From: Owenia fusiformis | Lineage: Eukaryota > Annelida > Polychaeta > Sabellida > Oweniidae | Assembly (NCBI GenBank): GCA_903813345.2 | Contig: CAIIXF020000001.1 | Location: forward strand, 27,953,915-28,017,914 | Direction of reading: 5' to 3' | DNA length: 64,000 nucleotides | Part shown: in pieces, positions 61,101 to 64,000 of the stretch | Numbering within the stretch: the stretch's first letter is position 1 | Layout: the number at the start of each line of letters is the position of its first letter | The notes under the pieces: model-generated | The model's database searches: none | Told to the model about the DNA's origin: nothing | What the model saw: only the letters and a program-made list of their open reading frames with translations | Made by a program: the position numbers and the translations under genes

Positions 61101-63013
61101 ATTGGAACGAGACGAAGTCAAGTGCCAATACAGAATATCAAGAGCAGAATATATCCTGTATTGCACTTTAAATCATTCTCTAACGTTTTTTATCTTGTGA
61201 TCATCTGTATTGCTACTGAGAATGTCCTCTCCGTACCAATATTTTCTGTATTACGACGGAGATGATCAATGGGGACAATCTCAGTAGCAGTACAGATCGG
61301 TACAGCACAAGAACTGACCAATCAGAAGGCTTCATTTTACAGATCATACGATAATAACACTTCTTGTCCTTTTCAGGTCATACAGGGACAATACAGGGCA
61401 CAATAGAACATTTTATGAAGCCACCAGGCCTTTGATATCATCATCAGTATTATACATATTGTTCACCATTTGGGCTTTATATTCACCATATGACATCTTA
61501 GAAAAAACACCAAGACTGTTTTACTACACATGTGGGACAACATTCTCCAATCTAGCTGTAAGTGTTTGTATGTTTGGGCTATGGTACAGGGTGTTCAAAA
61601 AAAATGAAACCCAAAGAAATATATATATATATATCTTGGAAAATACTACTCCAAGTATGTTCATATTTTCAGGAAAGAAAGAAGAGACTGTGTATGTATA
61701 TCCCCTGTTGTTAGTTAGTTGTAAAACATGATGTCATGGACACTTGCTCAAAAGACAGTTGTACTAGCAAAATACGAAAAACGTGAATGGAAAATCACTA
61801 TATCTTGGAAAATACTGATTCAATTATGTTCATTTTTTCAGGAAAAGAAAGAAGAGACTGTGTATGTATAGCTCCTGTTGTCAGTAAGTTGTAAAACATG
61901 ATGCATTGGACACCTGCTCAAATGACAGTTGTACTAGGAAAATATGAAAACGCAGTCAGAGGTGACTGCCACAGCAATAAAACCAAATAACTTTCTAACC
62001 ATGGTGTTTTGGCACTTCAGATTTGGCACAAATTATATTCATTCACTGTGTGGTGAATTTGTGGAGTTTCATCAAAATCACTCCAGGGACTTTACAATCA
62101 TGGTCAAAATGCCTTCTTAAGTCTCCCTGAACCAGGGCGTTTGACTGCAATTTGAAAGCATTTCAACCATGACTGTAAAGTCCCTGAAGTGAGTTTGATT
62201 TCACTCTACAGATTTACCATACAGTAAACGAAGATGATTTGTGCCAAATTTGAAGAGCCAAAACACTATGGTTAGGAAGATATTTAACTGCGTTTTTCGT
62301 ATTTTCCTAGTACAACTGTCTTTTGAGCAGGTGTCCAAGGCATCATGTTTTACAACTAACCATTTACAGGAGCTATACATACACAGTCTCTTCTTTATTT
62401 CCTGAAAATATGAACATAATTGAACCAGTATTTTTCAAGATATAGCGATTTCTTTGGGTTGCGTTTTTTTTAACACCCTGTACTTTTTTGAGGCAAATTT
62501 AGAAAGATGTTGCATTTGAGGGAGTAAAATCTTAAGATCTTATTTTTATTTATAGTTTGAAATTGAAAAAAAAGAAATATCATTAATGTTCATGTAGAGT
62601 ACATGTACACGGCTGCTTAGTGTTATGCCTGGTTAAGATGACTCAATCCCATTAACATATTGTCTGTATGGCATTTATATGAAGTAATCGAAAAGGTCTC
62701 ATTACTCGTACAAAATAGTTTCAAAAGATTTAATACACTGTAGTATAGTTTACATGTAAGTACATTGGGTAGGTTTGTACATTGTTCAAATATCAATTTT
62801 TTACTGTAAACTGACCTCATGCTTTTTCAGAGTCGTCTGATAGTTAACCAAATGAGCATGACAAGGTGTCAGGTATTTAACTGGTTGTTAGTGCCTCTCC
62901 TATGTGTGGTTGTACTTATATTTGCCATTCCATTGGGTGCGTATGAACTCTACTTCCTGTGGGCGTACTGTCTTCTGGTCACAACAGCACACATACATTA
63001 TGGGTATTCAGTG
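55103..63013 (+). CDS. SELENOI: Ethanolaminephosphotransferase 1 (selenoprotein I), nine exons, 3' partial
   Basis: Exons: 55103-55156, 57076-57144, 57406-57598, 58243-58347, 58841-58998, 59749-59860, 60617-60662, 61377-61557 and 62831-63013. All junctions are GT-AG and in phase, giving 367 codons without a stop. The protein begins [18 protein letters not shown], like vertebrate EPT1. The CDP-alcohol phosphotransferase motif is complete in exon 4 (DGKQAR, then G, D and D in [10 protein letters not shown]). Conserved [10 protein letters not shown] and LPWGYD follow, then several hydrophobic membrane segments and AHIHYG. The family moves phosphoethanolamine from CDP-ethanolamine to diacylglycerol in the ER/Golgi membrane. 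The ATG at 55103 was chosen by homology; an in-frame ATG at 55064 adds 13 residues. The last exon, which in vertebrates holds the UGA selenocysteine, was not found, so selenoprotein status is unknown. Confidence 0.95.
55355..56276. mobile_element. 0.9 kb foldback element in EPT1 intron 1
   Basis: GGGCCACAGGCACGGGC at the left pairs with the inverse near 56256-56276. Inner arms share tgtatcgaggtaggycattt, gttctgccgataaac and gtacgaccac blocks in inverted order. A frame at 55491-55769 ([17 protein letters not shown]...) is inside the left arm and has no known relative. Confidence 0.7.
59019..59262. mobile_element. About 245 bp MITE in EPT1 intron 5
   Basis: CATCCTCCTAAGCAGGTATC at the left and CCCTGTGATCGGAGGTTG at the right match the ends of the 74 bp copy at 31616-31689. 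Near-identical 8-9 base flanks (catgaattc and gataaattc) are a probable old target duplication. Confidence 0.75.
60003..60400 (+). repeat. Dispersed repeat with GTCCGTACGTCC core (second copy)
   Basis: Begins aattATCCCATCGAATGAAG, then a CGTCCGTACGTCCG run, GGGCAATAACTCAAATAC and tcaaaatggccac. Same family as 5490-5940. It lies in EPT1 intron 6. Confidence 0.65.
61045..61345. mobile_element. Hairpin MITE in EPT1 intron 7
   Basis: AAGTGCAATACAGGATATAT pairs with atatatcctgtattgcactt about 70 bases later. A second stem pairs gtattgctactgaga with its inverse tctcagtagcagtac. A related hairpin (ggatatattgtgctca / gagcacaatatatcc) is at 49740-49830 inside the 5.7 kb element. Confidence 0.65.
61585..62482. 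mobile_element. Mariner-type 0.9 kb palindromic element in EPT1 intron 8
   Basis: TACAGGGTGTTCAAAAAAAA at the left is the inverse of the right end (ttttttttaacaccctgta). The TA boundary and ACAGGGTGT start are typical of mariner-like ends. The left arm has a partial direct duplication (61632-61740 and 61795-61925). Nearly the whole element is self-complementary, including aaccatggtgttttggc and gccaaaacactatggtt. No transposase. Confidence 0.8.
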
Positions 63014-63236
63014 GTAAGTGGAAAAATTGGCTCTTGATAGGGAAGTGCCTATCACGATAAGTTACACGAAGACCCTCGTGAGTGGTGACCCCCCCCCCTC
63101 CATAAAATGTAAAATCTATATTTTATGTACAGTAGATCATTTTATGTATAGATGTCTCTCTTACATTTTGGATGCCTGTGTTTTGAAACAAGTCTTAATG
63201 TGAATCCTTTTAACTGATTCACAGGGCATTTTCTAA

Positions 63237-64000
63237 TATTCTGAAAATGACTTTATAAATTGTGGTGTCCCCCAGGGCTCAATACTTGGGCCAATATTAT
63301 TTCTCCTATACATTAATGACCTTCCAGACAATCTGGAGGGGCATTGCTATATTTATGCGGATGACACTTCTCTACATCATCCTTTTGACCCTAAGCATCC
63401 ACAAGAAGTAGATGCAATAGCCAGATCTAACCTAATTAAAATTGAAAAATGGTCTGACACCTGGAAATTGAAGTTTAAACCTGAAAAGAGTTCTGAAATG
63501 ATATTCCACTCATCCAGATCTAAAGTCGATAATGTTTCTGTTTCAAAGTTAAACAATGTTGAAATTACCAGAGATCACGAGCACAAACATCTGGGATTTA
63601 CTTTTGACCCTAGCTTATCATATGACAAGCATATTGGAGAAATCATATCAAAAATACGAAAAATGTTGAACCCTTTAAAGAAACTTAAATATAAGTTAGG
63701 TAGTAAGCATCTAGAAACCATATTTAAGTCCTTTATTTTACCCCATTTTGACTATGGTGCTATCATGTACAGCACAGCCTCAAAGTTCCTATTACAACGA
63801 CTCGACAGTCTTTATTATAAAGCTGCACTTTATTGTTCTGGGTGTATCCAAGGGAGCAGTTCAAAAAAGGTTTTAAACCTACTCAATTGGCCAACTCTTG
63901 AATCAAGACGCAGTATCCAGATTAACAACTTTATGTTCAAAATTGTAAATGGTACAAGTCCTCCCTATGTAACTGATATTTTTGACAAATTTAGAAACCA
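63237..64000 (+). mobile_element. Non-LTR retrotransposon reverse transcriptase, 5'-truncated, runs off window
   Basis: Open without a stop for 254 codons. CGVPQGSILGPILFLLYIND, then the catalytic YADD, then GFTFDPSLSYDKHI and the tail NNFMFKIVNGTSPPYV. This is the second half of the reverse transcriptase palm and the thumb of a jockey/CR1-like LINE. The upstream palm, endonuclease and 5' end are missing; a TAA precedes the frame at 63234. If the EPT1 last exon is downstream, this sits in its last intron. The long undamaged frame suggests a young insertion. Confidence 0.9.

Overview
The window looks like nuclear DNA of an animal, most likely a marine lophotrochozoan such as a bivalve mollusc. 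Genes are split by GT-AG introns, the DNA is AT-rich with frequent catgtacatgta-type motifs, host genes are sparse, and most of the sequence is non-autonomous DNA transposons, foldback elements and duplicated blocks. No bacterial or CRISPR features were seen. The species call is inference; the rest was read by eye from the sequence.

Layout. 1-5099: a giant imperfect palindrome (two arms of about 2.5 kb, loop of about 140 bp) carrying mirrored exon-like sequence and nested MITEs. 5100-8690: dispersed repeats and an unrecognised minus-strand gene candidate (8267 down to 6419). 8694-39340: a diverged tandem duplication. Block P occurs three times (P1 9935-11158, P2 26040-27846, P3 37670-39330) and block Q twice (Q1 11159-26040, Q2 30470-37670). 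Each Q holds an intact single-exon short-chain dehydrogenase/reductase (SDR) gene (13687-14493 and 33025-33834), a LINE C-terminal fragment and shared MITEs. Because one copy is often the empty site of the other, insertion ends and target-site duplications can be read directly for about ten elements. They include a 1.9 kb element (27950-29814) carrying a three-exon, 149-codon gene of unknown function.

39454-45002 (minus): a complete seven-exon EndoU-family endoribonuclease gene of 283 aa, with a hAT deletion derivative in intron 1. 45465-48665: a long-TIR element with a small zinc-ribbon ORF and a nested 1.4 kb foldback. 48914-54578: a 5.7 kb TIR element with a 5-bp target duplication, whose interior is mostly a 3 kb pyrimidine tract (CTTC/CCTT) plus an ACGA/GACGG tract. 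55103-63013 (plus): nine exons (367 codons) of ethanolaminephosphotransferase 1 (EPT1/SELENOI). Its last exon, where vertebrates have the selenocysteine, is not found before the window ends. Its introns hold several MITEs. 63237-64000: the 3' part of a non-LTR retrotransposon reverse transcriptase, running off the edge.

The host genes (SDR, EndoU, EPT1) do not form a pathway; they are ordinary cellular enzymes in a transposon-rich setting. The main biology here is the transposon record: two copies of the same locus act as each other's empty site.
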